Source: Actinomycetes bacterium
Lineage (GTDB): Bacteria; Actinomycetota; Coriobacteriia; Coriobacteriales; JAEZXW01
Reading direction: 5' to 3'
Length of the DNA stretch: 27,891 nucleotides
NCBI GenBank assembly: GCA_023419515.1
Contig: JAEZXW010000019.1
Location: 1 to 27,891 of the forward strand
This document shows positions 8,674 through 16,983 of this stretch, in pieces (the stretch's first letter is position 1; each line of letters starts with the position of its first letter). A program made the position numbers and the translations under genes. The notes beneath the pieces were generated by a model. That model had not been told where the DNA came from and ran no database searches. It saw nothing but the letters and a program-made list of their open reading frames with translations.

Positions 8674-8692
8674 TTGTCTTAAGATGCGACAA
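8674..8692. promoter_or_regulatory. Short dyad in the divergent permease/hydrolase control region
   Basis: TTGTC (8674-8678) and GACAA (8688-8692) form a 5-bp inverted repeat with a 9-nt spacer, midway between the divergent start codons at 8589 and 8723. It could be an operator shared by both directions. Arms this short can occur by chance. Confidence 0.25.
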
Positions 8693-8722
8693 TATGAGCG
8701 ATCTGTGAGTGAAAGGTGTACT

Positions 8723-9892
8723 GTGACAACCCACGACGATATGGCAATCACCGTTGATGCCCACGAAGAAACTTTTGTCCGCATCGCTGGCGTTCTTTAC
8801 GGCCAAGCATACGGCGACGCATTTGGTATGCCCTCTGAGCTGCTGCGCCGCGATCAAATTAAGCCGATGTTTGGAACGATTGATTCGCTGCTGGCTGGAC
8901 ACCCCAAAAATCCCGCTTCCTGCATGTTTGAGGCGGGCGAGTTTACCGATGATACCCAGCAGGCACTCGCCATTTTGCACGCCGTGATCGAATGTGATGG
9001 CAAGATCGATGCAAACTGTATTGCTAAACACATCCTCACCTGGGCTGACGAGAGGAAGGTCTGGGATCAAAATATCTTAGGCCCTTCTTCCAAAGCGGCG
9101 CTGACTGCTCTTCGCGCCGGTACGCCGATCAGTGAGCTTGAAAACCAAGGAACCACCAACGGTGCCGCCATGCGCTCGGCAGTTCTGGGCTGCATCCTGA
9201 GTGCCCCTCTCTTGATTGACGGTGAGATCGATGCTGACTCACAACTTGCCTTTATTGAGCAGGTGTATGAGGCGTGCTCACCCACCCATAAAAGTGATGT
9301 CGCTGTTGCCGGCGCAGTCATGATCGCCTGTTTTATCGCCTGTGTCTTGGACGGCATGCAGGCAAATACTGCTCTTTCGGTCGCTTGCGAAACTTCCGAG
9401 CGCGCGCAAAATCACTACGCCTCGACCCTCAGCCCGCTGGTAGCGACCCGCGTACTGTGGGCGATCAACCTTCTTGCCATGAGCCATCGCGCTCATGGCG
9501 AACGCCTTCAGGCACTGAGAGAGAACCTTGGGAGTGAGGGCGAAGAATTCGAGCGAGCCCTTGCCACGCTTGAAGAAGATTATCATTTTGAAATCTGTGA
9601 GCTTACCTACACGCTCATTGGTGCTGATATGGAGACCATCCACACCGTGCCAGCTGCCTTTGCGCTCGCAGAGGCAAGCAACTGGAATCCGAGCACCTGC
9701 GCTCGATTGGCTGCCAACCTCGGTGGTGACACCGACACCATCGGCGCGATCGCTTGCGCGCTTTGCGGCGCCATCCGCGGGGTGAACGCCATCAATAGTG
9801 ATGAGCGCGCCCTAATCGACAGTGCCAACGGCTGTGACTTGTTCGCCGATGCTCGCATTTTGACTGAGCTGCGCGAACGAGTCCTTGGATAG
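8723..9892 (+). CDS. ADP-ribosylglycohydrolase-fold hydrolase (YegU-like)
   Basis: A 389-residue protein of the ADP-ribosylglycohydrolase (DraG/ARH) superfamily, which cleaves N- or O-glycosidic bonds of ribosyl compounds using two metal ions. Both metal-binding motifs are present: GEFTDDTQ near the N-terminus and GGDTDTIGA near the C-terminus. GDAFGMP near residue 35 and GTTNGAAMR in the middle are also family hallmarks. I chose GTG 8723 because AAAGG lies 6 nt before it; ATG 8741 has no such site and the open frame back to 8588 overlaps the permease start. The PfkB kinase follows after 15 bp, so the two form an operon. This pairing is that of E. coli yegU-yegV, whose substrate is also not firmly known. 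A role in nucleoside or N-glycoside breakdown is more likely than protein de-ADP-ribosylation (inference). Confidence 0.88.
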   Translation: MTTHDDMAITVDAHEETFVRIAGVLYGQAYGDAFGMPSELLRRDQIKPMFGTIDSLLAGHPKNPASCMFEAGEFTDDTQQALAILHAVIECDGKIDANCIAKHILTWADERKVWDQNILGPSSKAALTALRAGTPISELENQGTTNGAAMRSAVLGCILSAPLLIDGEIDADSQLAFIEQVYEACSPTHKSDVAVAGAVMIACFIACVLDGMQANTALSVACETSERAQNHYASTLSPLVATRVLWAINLLAMSHRAHGERLQALRENLGSEGEEFERALATLEEDYHFEICELTYTLIGADMETIHTVPAAFALAEASNWNPSTCARLAANLGGDTDTIGAIACALCGAIRGVNAINSDERALIDSANGCDLFADARILTELRERVLG

Positions 9893-9907
9893 TTTCAGGA
9901 GCCAAAA

Positions 9908-10981
9908 ATGAGCGCATCCATGACCACCTATACCCCACGCGACCTCCTACGAGACCTGCGTGCCTATCAAACTGAGACAGCTGAAACTCAAATGGCAGAT
10001 GGCGTCACTTACGGCCAGAATCACAGCAAAACCCGCGGTCAGGCAATCATCATTGGTGGTGCTATCATCGACATGGTGATGACGGTAAGCCGCTTACCGC
10101 ACTCAGGTGATGACGTGCTAGCGACACCTGTTGAGACCCAAGTCGGCGGCTGTGCGCTCAATGCCGCGCGCACGATTCACGCGCTGGGGCAAAACCTCGT
10201 TCCCGCCATTCCTGTAGGTGTTGGCACTTGGTCTGGCGCGGTCGAAGCGGCAATCAATGAGATGGGCTATGAAGTGCTCATCCGCAATCCGCACTGTGAT
10301 AATGCGTGGTGCCTCGCCCTTGTTGAGCCAAGCAAGGAGCGTACCTTTATCAGCACCGAAGGACCTGAGGTAATCTGGGATCGTGAGACGCTCGATCTTA
10401 TCAGCGTAAGCTCAGATGACATCGTCTATCTTTCTGGCTACGAACTGTTGAGTCAGGCGCACCCTATCCTCTTTGAGTGGATGCGCGATAAACTCAACGA
10501 CAACGAGCCTCCTCGCTTGGTGCTCGATATTGGTCCGCGTATCCTCGATGCCCCGCTTGAGCTTTGGCTTGAGCTCTTAACACCACGCACCATTCTCACC
10601 ATCAACGAGGACGAATTCACGCATGCCGATAACGTGCTGAGGGCAATTGATGGGCACGGCCTTGATGAGCTGTGTGAAAAGCGCGGTGCCACCCTCTTGC
10701 ATCGCCAGGGCTCACACGGGACGATCGTCTCAGTCCCTCATACGAGCGACGGTCGCACAACCAGCACGAAGACACAAGTCAAGCGTGTCAATGTGACGCT
10801 TTGCGACACCATCGGCGCAGGCGATACCCACACAGGCGGCGTCATTGCGGGCTTGTTGATGGGGATGTCTGAGGTAGAAGCTACCGCACTCGGAAACACT
10901 GCAGCAGGGCTGGTCTGCACTCAACCAGGGGTGTCATACATCCCAACCCTGTGCGACATCGTCGAATTTCTCGGCGTTTAA
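9908..10981 (+). CDS. PfkB-family carbohydrate/nucleoside kinase (YegV-like)
   Basis: A 357-residue ribokinase-fold kinase. The N-terminal sugar-binding segment GGAIIDMV...GG-x-x-LNAAR and the C-terminal PfkB signature DTIGAGDTHTGG are both present; the catalytic base is Asp306. It should transfer phosphate from ATP to a sugar or nucleoside hydroxyl. A 40-50-residue extension precedes the usual PfkB N-terminus. The start is ATG 9908 with AGGAG 6 nt upstream. It sits 15 bp behind the ADP-ribosylglycohydrolase-fold gene, which suggests it phosphorylates the sugar that enzyme frees, or the intact nucleoside before cleavage. The order of reactions cannot be told from sequence. Confidence 0.9.
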   Translation: MSASMTTYTPRDLLRDLRAYQTETAETQMADGVTYGQNHSKTRGQAIIIGGAIIDMVMTVSRLPHSGDDVLATPVETQVGGCALNAARTIHALGQNLVPAIPVGVGTWSGAVEAAINEMGYEVLIRNPHCDNAWCLALVEPSKERTFISTEGPEVIWDRETLDLISVSSDDIVYLSGYELLSQAHPILFEWMRDKLNDNEPPRLVLDIGPRILDAPLELWLELLTPRTILTINEDEFTHADNVLRAIDGHGLDELCEKRGATLLHRQGSHGTIVSVPHTSDGRTTSTKTQVKRVNVTLCDTIGAGDTHTGGVIAGLLMGMSEVEATALGNTAAGLVCTQPGVSYIPTLCDIVEFLGV

Positions 10982-10994
10982 ATCCGAGCAGATC

Positions 10995-11022
10995 GCAGCG
11001 CCTGCTTGAGCAGACGCGCTGC
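10995..11022. terminator. GC-rich hairpin between convergent genes
   Basis: GCAGCG (10995-11000) pairs with CGCTGC (11017-11022), with a further CTGCT/AGCAG inner stem interrupted by an unpaired bulge. It lies in the 62-bp gap between the PfkB kinase (plus) and the flavoprotein (minus). It lacks a T run on either strand, so it may be a weak or factor-assisted terminator, or no terminator at all. Confidence 0.3.
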
Positions 11023-11043
11023 CACCACCTGCACTACCAGACT

Positions 11044-12876
11044 TTAAGCCTGAGCATTCGCGGCAGCCTGTGCGCCCGCCACACGACCAAAGGTCATGCA
11101 GTCAGCAATCGCATTGCCGCCCAAGCGGTTTGATCCGTGAATACCGCCAGTACACTCACCGCAGGCAAAGAGGTTCTTAATGATCTCGCCCGACTCGCTG
11201 AGCGCATGGCAGTTAACATCGATTTTGATACCGCCCATGGTGTGGTGCACCGTTGGCACCTTTTGGTTGGCATACCACGGACCTTCGAGCAGCTGCTGAT
11301 CCTTGCTGTTATCCGCCTTAAAACCAAACTCATCAGTTGCCTTGCCCGCCACTACATCGTTATAGGCATCAATTGCTGCTTGGATGTTCTCGGCATTCAT
11401 GCCTGTCTTTTCGGCAAGCTCCTGGATGGTTTCGCCCTTGACGATCTTGTTGAGCGCAAGCATATTTTCGATGGTAGCACCGTTGGCATCAGGCTCAGTC
11501 TCGGATGGATAGCGAACCTTGTTGACGAGGATCCAGTAGGTTGAGCCAGGCTGAGCAAAGATCGCATTGCAAAGCTCATCACGCTTAGCTCCCTCACTCA
11601 CAAAACGCTTGCCTTCGGCGTTCAAGAAAAGTCGGTTGCGACCCGAGGTGCGAATGTCTTCCATGAGTCCTGTCTTGGGCGTGCCGCATGGGTGAAGCTG
11701 GATATCGGACAAGCCAACGAGTGCAGCTCCCGCCTGCTTGGCAAGCGCCAGTCCCTCGCCTTGAGCACATGGCTGAATATTGGTGCAACCAATGCTCTCG
11801 TCGAGCTTAACGTGGCTCCACACACCGGTATTGACCTCTTGGCGATAGGCAATATTGGCACCAAAGCCACCCGTTGAAATGATCACCGACTTTGCGCTCA
11901 CCGTGACCTCTTGCTCACCTCTAAAGAGCGCCTTGACTCCCGTCACTGCTCCGTCGGTGACGATAAGTTCCTTGGCCTGCATGTCGTTGAGAATCTCGAT
12001 TTGATCGGCATGATCGGTGATGAACTGATGAAACGCCCTAATATAGGTGTTGCCCGATGGGGTCTTAGGATAGTGGCTGCGCTCACCCATCGAGCCAGTC
12101 GCTGAACCAACCTCATCCTTGAACTCGACGCCGAGTGACTCCATCCATTCCACCGACTCAAGCGCGTGCGAGGTGAGATAATCCACAAGCTCAGGCGTGC
12201 CCTCATTATGGCCACCCTCGATAGTTGCCTGATAGAAGGTCTCAACCGAATCCGTAATGCCTTGAGCTTCCTGACGCTTGGGGTCAACCGCATTAAGCGC
12301 GCCTTCTGAGACGTTTGTCGAGCCGCCGATGATGCCGCACTTCTCGAGCACAAGCACACGAGCCCCCGCCTGCACTGCGCTAATCGCTGCCGCCAAACCA
12401 GAGCCGCCACCGCCGATCACGCAGACATCAGTCTCGTATGAGGAGCTCACCTGCGGGGTGATCCCTGGGTTTTTCTGCATGACTTCAACGGCATTTGCCT
12501 GCTTGGCACACTCTTGCATCGCAGCCAAAAACGCCATCGAAGAAATCGTGGCACCGGTCACCGTATCGAGGTTGAGCGATTGAGTCTCGATCATCTGATG
12601 CGTAAGGTGATCGATTGCCCACGCGCCAACACCAATGGTCTCGAGGTTTTTGGTCACCTCGATCTGGTCGAGATGCTCGGGGCTAAATGTTGCCTTGAGC
12701 ACGAGTGGCGCATTGTGTCCCGTTGACTGCGCTTCAAAACTGCCCGCTGTAATGCCCTGCGATCCACCAGCCGACCCCGATGAACCACCGCAGCCGACTA
12801 ACTCCAACGCACTCGTGCCAAAAGCAAGGCCGGCGACAGCCACCGCTCCCGCTTTGACAAACTGACGACGCTCCAT
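11044..12876 (-). CDS. Exported FMN/FAD flavoprotein reductase, fumarate/urocanate reductase type
   Basis: A 610-residue protein. The N-terminus has a twin-arginine motif (RRQFVK, 3-8), a hydrophobic stretch and a lipobox LVGC with Cys29, so it is probably a Tat-exported lipoprotein. Residues ~50-130 are an FMN-binding domain with the flavinylation motif D104-T-V-T-G-A-T110; Thr110 is the expected covalent FMN site. From residue 150 an FAD domain begins (CVIGGGGSGLAAA). Active-site residues of fumarate reductases are present: His395 (LHPCG), Arg432 (AKRDEL), His544/545 (HHTMGG) and Arg584 (GSNRLGGNA). It should reduce an alpha,beta-unsaturated acid as electron acceptor outside the cell; the substrate is unknown. 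Coriobacteriia carry many such enzymes. No cytochrome or quinol dehydrogenase partner is in the window. The start at 12876 has AAGGGAG 6 nt upstream. Confidence 0.9.
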   Translation of the reverse strand: MERRQFVKAGAVAVAGLAFGTSALELVGCGGSSGSAGGSQGITAGSFEAQSTGHNAPLVLKATFSPEHLDQIEVTKNLETIGVGAWAIDHLTHQMIETQSLNLDTVTGATISSMAFLAAMQECAKQANAVEVMQKNPGITPQVSSSYETDVCVIGGGGSGLAAAISAVQAGARVLVLEKCGIIGGSTNVSEGALNAVDPKRQEAQGITDSVETFYQATIEGGHNEGTPELVDYLTSHALESVEWMESLGVEFKDEVGSATGSMGERSHYPKTPSGNTYIRAFHQFITDHADQIEILNDMQAKELIVTDGAVTGVKALFRGEQEVTVSAKSVIISTGGFGANIAYRQEVNTGVWSHVKLDESIGCTNIQPCAQGEGLALAKQAGAALVGLSDIQLHPCGTPKTGLMEDIRTSGRNRLFLNAEGKRFVSEGAKRDELCNAIFAQPGSTYWILVNKVRYPSETEPDANGATIENMLALNKIVKGETIQELAEKTGMNAENIQAAIDAYNDVVAGKATDEFGFKADNSKDQQLLEGPWYANQKVPTVHHTMGGIKIDVNCHALSESGEIIKNLFACGECTGGIHGSNRLGGNAIADCMTFGRVAGAQAAANAQA

Positions 12877-12924
12877 GTGAGTCTCCCTTCCGACGTGCTT
12901 TGTAACTCACAGGTTTTTCATAGT

Positions 12925-12957
12925 AAAAAGCTTCCCACCAAATTGGTAGGAAGCTTT
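12925..12957 (-). terminator. Hairpin terminator of the MacAB-like export operon
   Basis: A 13-bp stem (12927-12939 with 12945-12957) encloses a 5-nt loop. Read on the minus strand, every position pairs, with one G-U wobble, and the stem runs into a short T run (CTTTTTAC). On the plus strand the same position is a C-A mismatch, so the structure favours the minus strand. It lies about 180 bp beyond the stop of the permease at 13135 and just upstream of the flavoprotein start, so it should insulate that gene. Confidence 0.6.
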
Positions 12958-13134
12958 GCCGTCGTTTTTATTGCTTTGTTAACCAAGCTCAAAACGATTG
13001 GAATGCGACGCAATATGTCAAGACAAATCAGAGATTATTTTGGTGTATCTGGGATCTAAATCCTCCTCATACACAGCGTTAGGTGCTCATAACTTTGGAG
13101 GTACTCGGCGATCCTAGCTGCAGTACTCACAACC

Positions 13135-14409
13135 TTACTGGTGACGCAGGGACTCAACCGGGTCAAGCTTTGCCGCGCGACGCGCTGGTCCATAACCAAA
13201 AATCACGCCGATGAAAGCAGAAACGCCAAAGGCCAGCACCATGATACCTGGGGTCATCGCAGGTGTAAACGAAAGCGATGGAACAAACAGACCCAAGACC
13301 CAGGCAATCAGGTACGCCGAGAGGTAACCAGAGATGAGTCCGACCACACCGCCGATCAAACAGAGCGCAATCGACTCACCGATGAACTGATTGGTGATGT
13401 CACGAGGCCGAGCGCCAACCGACTTTCTCAAACCGATCTCACGGATGCGCTCCTGGACGTTGGTCAACATCATGTTCATAATACCGATACCACCAACGAG
13501 CAGCGAGATACCAGCAACGCTGCTCATAATCGCCGAGAACACGCCAGTGACTGACTCAACCATCTTGACAGCTTCTCCGGAGGTCGTTCCGCTAAAGCCG
13601 TTTTTACTCTCTGTCTGGAACGGATTGCCGCCTTCCGCTGCACCACCAGTCGCCTCCGTGCCTTGATCTTCAATCTCTTCCTTTGCCGATGGATAACGCA
13701 GGCTCATGACGTTGACAATCTCATCGCGAAGCTCTTCGGGTGAATGCCCGGGCTTTGCCAACGCAATAAAGTTCTGGAAGGTATCGCTACCCACAACGCG
13801 ATACTGAGCGGTGTTAAATGGCAAGAAGATAACGCCTGTCGAAAGGCCGAGACTCTGCTGTTTTTTCTGAAGGATACCAACGATCTGGTAATCGGATCCG
13901 TTGATTGAAATGTTTTTGCCGAGCGAGTCAGCAGACGTTGATCCAAAGAGTTCCTTGTTCACATCTGCCGAAATGATCACAACCTGACGCATGTAAGTCG
14001 AGTCATCATCGACAAAATAGCGACCTGCACCGAGCTTTCCAAACGCTTGGACATTTGCGATATAGCCAGGAGTTGCGCCAACGACCTGGGCGTTCATCGA
14101 CTTGGTTGTCGTACTGATGTCGGCAAACGAATAGACCGAGGCATCCACCGATTCAACGCCGTCAACCGTCTCTTTGACAAAGTCGAGATCCTCTAATGTG
14201 AGCGGCTGGATCGATGATCTCATCGAAACCAGACGCGCCTGATCAGCACCGATCTCGCTCAACAAGCTCTGCTGCATACCGGCAATCAGTGAGGTCATTG
14301 TCACGACGGCCGAAATGCCGATGACGATACCGAGGATGGTCAGCGCACTGCGACCCTTGTTTGCCTTGAGCGCAGTGCTGATTTCGTACAAAAGATCACG
14401 AAAACTCAT
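13135..14409 (-). CDS. MacB-type ABC transporter permease (FtsX-like)
   Basis: A 424-residue membrane protein of the MacB/FtsX family. A first transmembrane helix lies at about residues 20-45, followed by a large extracytoplasmic domain (to about 290). Three more helices then occur, with the conserved cytoplasmic loop RIREIGLRKSVGARP between helices 2 and 3 and the C-terminal PARRAAKLDPVESLR typical of the family. Its partner ATPase gene overlaps it by four bases (ATGA), and AGGGGG lies 7 nt before its start. With the ATPase and the adaptor gene it forms a tripartite export system. In a Gram-positive cell such systems move antibiotics, peptides or lipid-linked substrates outward or out of the membrane. 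The substrate here is unknown. Confidence 0.92.
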   Translation of the reverse strand: MSFRDLLYEISTALKANKGRSALTILGIVIGISAVVTMTSLIAGMQQSLLSEIGADQARLVSMRSSIQPLTLEDLDFVKETVDGVESVDASVYSFADISTTTKSMNAQVVGATPGYIANVQAFGKLGAGRYFVDDDSTYMRQVVIISADVNKELFGSTSADSLGKNISINGSDYQIVGILQKKQQSLGLSTGVIFLPFNTAQYRVVGSDTFQNFIALAKPGHSPEELRDEIVNVMSLRYPSAKEEIEDQGTEATGGAAEGGNPFQTESKNGFSGTTSGEAVKMVESVTGVFSAIMSSVAGISLLVGGIGIMNMMLTNVQERIREIGLRKSVGARPRDITNQFIGESIALCLIGGVVGLISGYLSAYLIAWVLGLFVPSLSFTPAMTPGIMVLAFGVSAFIGVIFGYGPARRAAKLDPVESLRHQ

Positions 14410-15170
14410 CGGGATACCCCCTCGAGTTTGGCGGTGAGTGACGAGAGCGCCTCGGCTGATTTGCGTAGCGCATCTTCTTGTGGCCCTTGGTAGAGCTTGC
14501 CGTCCTTGATCTGCAAGGCACGATCAGCATGCAGAGCGACGTCGATGTCGTGAGTAATCAGTACGATGGTCGACCCTTGGTCGCGCAGGCGCCGAAAGGT
14601 ATCGAGCACCATCTCTCCCGTGGTTGAGTCGAGGTTACCCGTCGGCTCATCAGCAAGAATCAGCGCAGGATCGTTCACGAGCGCTCGCGCAATAGCAACG
14701 CGCTGCATCTGACCACCCGAAATCTCATTTGATTTGTGGTCATAGAGCTCTGGCCCGATGCCTGCCATCGTGAGTGCTCGAGCTGCCCGTTCTTCTCGCT
14801 CAGCCAACGGAACTTTGGCGTAGACAAGCGGCAGCATCACGTTGCGTAAAACGGTCGCGCGAGGCAAGAGGTTAAAGCTCTGAAACACAAAGCCGAGGCG
14901 ATGCGAGCGAACCTCAGCGAGCTCTTCATCGGTGTAGAGCGCCACATCAATTCCCTCGAGAAAATACTGGCCATAGGTCGGGGTATCAAGGCAGCCCAGG
15001 AGGTTCATGAGCGTTGACTTACCCGAGCCAGATGGACCCATGATCGCAACAAACTCACCGCGCTTGACCTGGAGCGAGACTCCTTTCAGTGCGTGGAACT
15101 CGCCTGCCGCACTCTCATAGATCCTATGAAGGTTTCGTCCATCGATAACGATGTCTGTTTTGGTATTCAT
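14406..15170 (-). CDS. MacB/LolD-type ABC transporter ATPase
   Basis: A 254-residue ABC ATPase. Walker A is GPSGSGKS (45-52), the Q-loop lies in FVFQSFNLLP (95-104), the signature is ISGGQMQR (150-157), Walker B is ILADEPTGNLD (171-181) and the switch histidine lies in LITHD. The TGNLD after Walker B is typical of the MacB/LolD/FtsE group, in line with the FtsX-like permease that overlaps its 3' end by four bases. No strong ribosome site precedes ATG 15170 (only AAGAG), and the adaptor stop is 35 nt upstream, so translation may be coupled. Confidence 0.95.
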   Translation of the reverse strand: MNTKTDIVIDGRNLHRIYESAAGEFHALKGVSLQVKRGEFVAIMGPSGSGKSTLMNLLGCLDTPTYGQYFLEGIDVALYTDEELAEVRSHRLGFVFQSFNLLPRATVLRNVMLPLVYAKVPLAEREERAARALTMAGIGPELYDHKSNEISGGQMQRVAIARALVNDPALILADEPTGNLDSTTGEMVLDTFRRLRDQGSTIVLITHDIDVALHADRALQIKDGKLYQGPQEDALRKSAEALSSLTAKLEGVSR

Positions 15171-15205
15171 AAAAGATCAGCTCTTATCGATATTCAGGCA
15201 AGCTG

Positions 15206-16702
15206 CTAAGAGCCGCTTGGCAGGGCGACGAGATCACCCTCGTGCAGGTCACCCTCGACAACCGTCGTGCTGGAGTTTTGGGTGATGACCTTGACTGGCA
15301 CAGGCTCGCGCTGCTCAAGACCACGCTCATCGTAGGTCACGCGATCAACCATCATCTGGCCGTTGCCATCATCATAAGGAGCGACGAGCGGCACCATGAG
15401 GACGTTCTCTCGCTTATCGAGCGTCAACGTGCAGCGAGCGCTCATACCGATCTTAAGACGCGGGTCAGGATTGTCGATCACCACGCGAACAACGTAGTGA
15501 ACGATGCCGCCGCCCGAATCACTGCCGCCACCGCCGCCAAAGGCGCGGGCAAGATCAGCACCACCCTCGCTGCCTGCAGGAACAGCCGACACAGACTTAA
15601 CCGTACCGGTTGCGGTGAGATCAGGAATCGCGTCAAAGGTGATGCGTGCTTCAACTCCCTCCTCGATACCGAGGACATCAATCTCGTTGACCTGCATGTC
15701 AACGGTCATCTGACTCACGTTTGCAATCTGCATAGGAGCTTTACCCTGCTGAGCCAAGGTTGCGAGGTTGGTTCCCACCTCAACGTTGCTGGAGAGCACC
15801 TGACCTGCGATTGGTGCCTTGATGACAAGACCGTCAAGGGCTTCTTTTGCCTCGTTGTATGTCTCTTGCGCAGTCTCAACACCCAGCTGAGCCGACTCAA
15901 TGCCCTGCTTTGCTGCCTCAATTGCCTGATCAGCGCTTACCGCGTCAAAGGCAAACTGGCTCTCATCAAAATCTGGTACCGTCATGCCTGAGACGTCCTG
16001 ACCAGCTCTCAGCGCTGCGTTGTACTGATCTACCAGCTTGTTGTGCTCACGTGCTGCTTTGTTTCGAGCGTCGCGAGCAGCCTTGGCGCCCTGAGACTTT
16101 GCCTCAACAGCGGCGTTGTACTGCTGCTGTGCTTGCCCTAAGCCCTGCTTTGCCTGCTTAAGCCCAAGCTCCGCCTGCTTGACGGCGCGCTCAGCCTCGG
16201 GTGAGTCAACGGTAAAAAGCTCTTGGCCTTCCTCGACCGTGTCACCAGATGCCACCTTGACGCTCGTCACCTTGCCAGCCGGAACATCAACAGAAATCGT
16301 CTGGCTTTCAAATGGAGCGAGTGAACCAGAGCTCGAAATCTCACGCAAAAACTCACCGCGCGTAACCTCTTGGGTTGGCGCATTATTGGCACGCTGGTTT
16401 GAGAGCATCTGGCTGATGACACTGATACCAACAATCAAGCCAATAACAACCAAGATACCAACAACGATGCCGACCTTGATCATGCGAGATTTACGGCGCT
16501 TTTTGCGCTTTTCTTCGAGTGCCGCCATCGCTTGACCCATCTGAGGCGGCAGATCGTCCTGACCGCCGTTACCAGCTGCGCGTCGATCGCCTGAGCTTAT
16601 CACCGGCAGCGTCTCAATCTTATTGAGTACAGTCGTGCTTTCTTGCTCCTCAAAGCCCTGTGGTGCCAAAGGAGGCTTGTTTGAGCTTTCACGATGCGAC
16701 AT
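15206..16702 (-). CDS. HlyD/MacA-type membrane fusion (adaptor) protein
   Basis: A 498-residue adaptor. About 70 charged cytoplasmic residues precede a single transmembrane helix (about 72-95). Then follow a lipoyl-like half-motif (VPAGKVTSVKVASGDTV), a long alpha-helical coiled coil rich in Ala, Gln and Lys, the second lipoyl half (IKAPIAGQVL), a beta-barrel region and a C-terminal membrane-proximal domain. A glycine-rich insertion (GGGGGSDSGGG) interrupts the beta-barrel region. It should link the MacB-type permease to extracellular substrate handling. I chose ATG 16702, with AAAGG 9 nt upstream, over an in-frame TTG at 16711. It is the first gene of the three-gene export operon. Confidence 0.9.
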   Translation of the reverse strand: MSHRESSNKPPLAPQGFEEQESTTVLNKIETLPVISSGDRRAAGNGGQDDLPPQMGQAMAALEEKRKKRRKSRMIKVGIVVGILVVIGLIVGISVISQMLSNQRANNAPTQEVTRGEFLREISSSGSLAPFESQTISVDVPAGKVTSVKVASGDTVEEGQELFTVDSPEAERAVKQAELGLKQAKQGLGQAQQQYNAAVEAKSQGAKAARDARNKAAREHNKLVDQYNAALRAGQDVSGMTVPDFDESQFAFDAVSADQAIEAAKQGIESAQLGVETAQETYNEAKEALDGLVIKAPIAGQVLSSNVEVGTNLATLAQQGKAPMQIANVSQMTVDMQVNEIDVLGIEEGVEARITFDAIPDLTATGTVKSVSAVPAGSEGGADLARAFGGGGGSDSGGGIVHYVVRVVIDNPDPRLKIGMSARCTLTLDKRENVLMVPLVAPYDDGNGQMMVDRVTYDERGLEQREPVPVKVITQNSSTTVVEGDLHEGDLVALPSGS

Positions 16703-16765
16703 TTCTCTCAACCTTTCTAGTTGACCAGATCCAGCCTAAGCAGCCATCTCTTAACTTTGCTATAC

Positions 16766-16794
16766 AAAATACTATTTAATACATAGTATGACAA
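16766..16794 (-). promoter_or_regulatory. Promoter and overlapping dyad operator of the export operon
   Basis: On the minus strand TTGTCA (16789-16794) and TATTTT (16766-16771) are 17 nt apart, 64 nt before the adaptor start. The spacer is covered by an inverted repeat: ATACTAT (16769-16775), 7-nt gap, ATAGTAT (16783-16789). A protein bound there would block RNA polymerase, as repressors of drug-export operons often do. No regulator gene is adjacent, so it would be encoded elsewhere. The -10 matches only four of six bases. Confidence 0.5.
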
Positions 16795-16864
16795 CATTGA
16801 ATCGGTGAATTTTCGCTTGCCCTGATAACCACAACGCTTAAAGGGCGCTCTGCTGGGTAGGCTA

Positions 16865-16914
16865 CAAGCTTGTGCAAGATGTATTACAAAGCTTAGCTAC
16901 ATCACGCAAAGCTT
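16865..16914. repeat. Three direct CAAGCTT/CAAAGCTT repeats upstream of ccdA-thioredoxin gene
   Basis: CAAGCTT (16865-16871), CAAAGCTT (16887-16894) and CAAAGCTT (16907-16914) recur with GCTT ends 23 and 20 bp apart, about two helical turns each. They lie 70-120 bp before the CcdA-thioredoxin start. They may be stacked binding sites for an activator, or chance. The rest of the 281-bp gap between the divergent genes at 16702 and 16984 holds only the export promoter described separately. Confidence 0.3.
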
Positions 16915-16983
16915 GACCGTATAGCAAAAGTTTGAAAGCAAACGATGCGCGACTAACGGCGTGCCCATCAGAAAGGACATCGC

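Noticed and set aside
12877..13059. 60-codon plus-strand frame between the flavoprotein and the export operon
   Set aside because: It spans the terminator hairpin and has no ribosome site or recognisable protein pattern.
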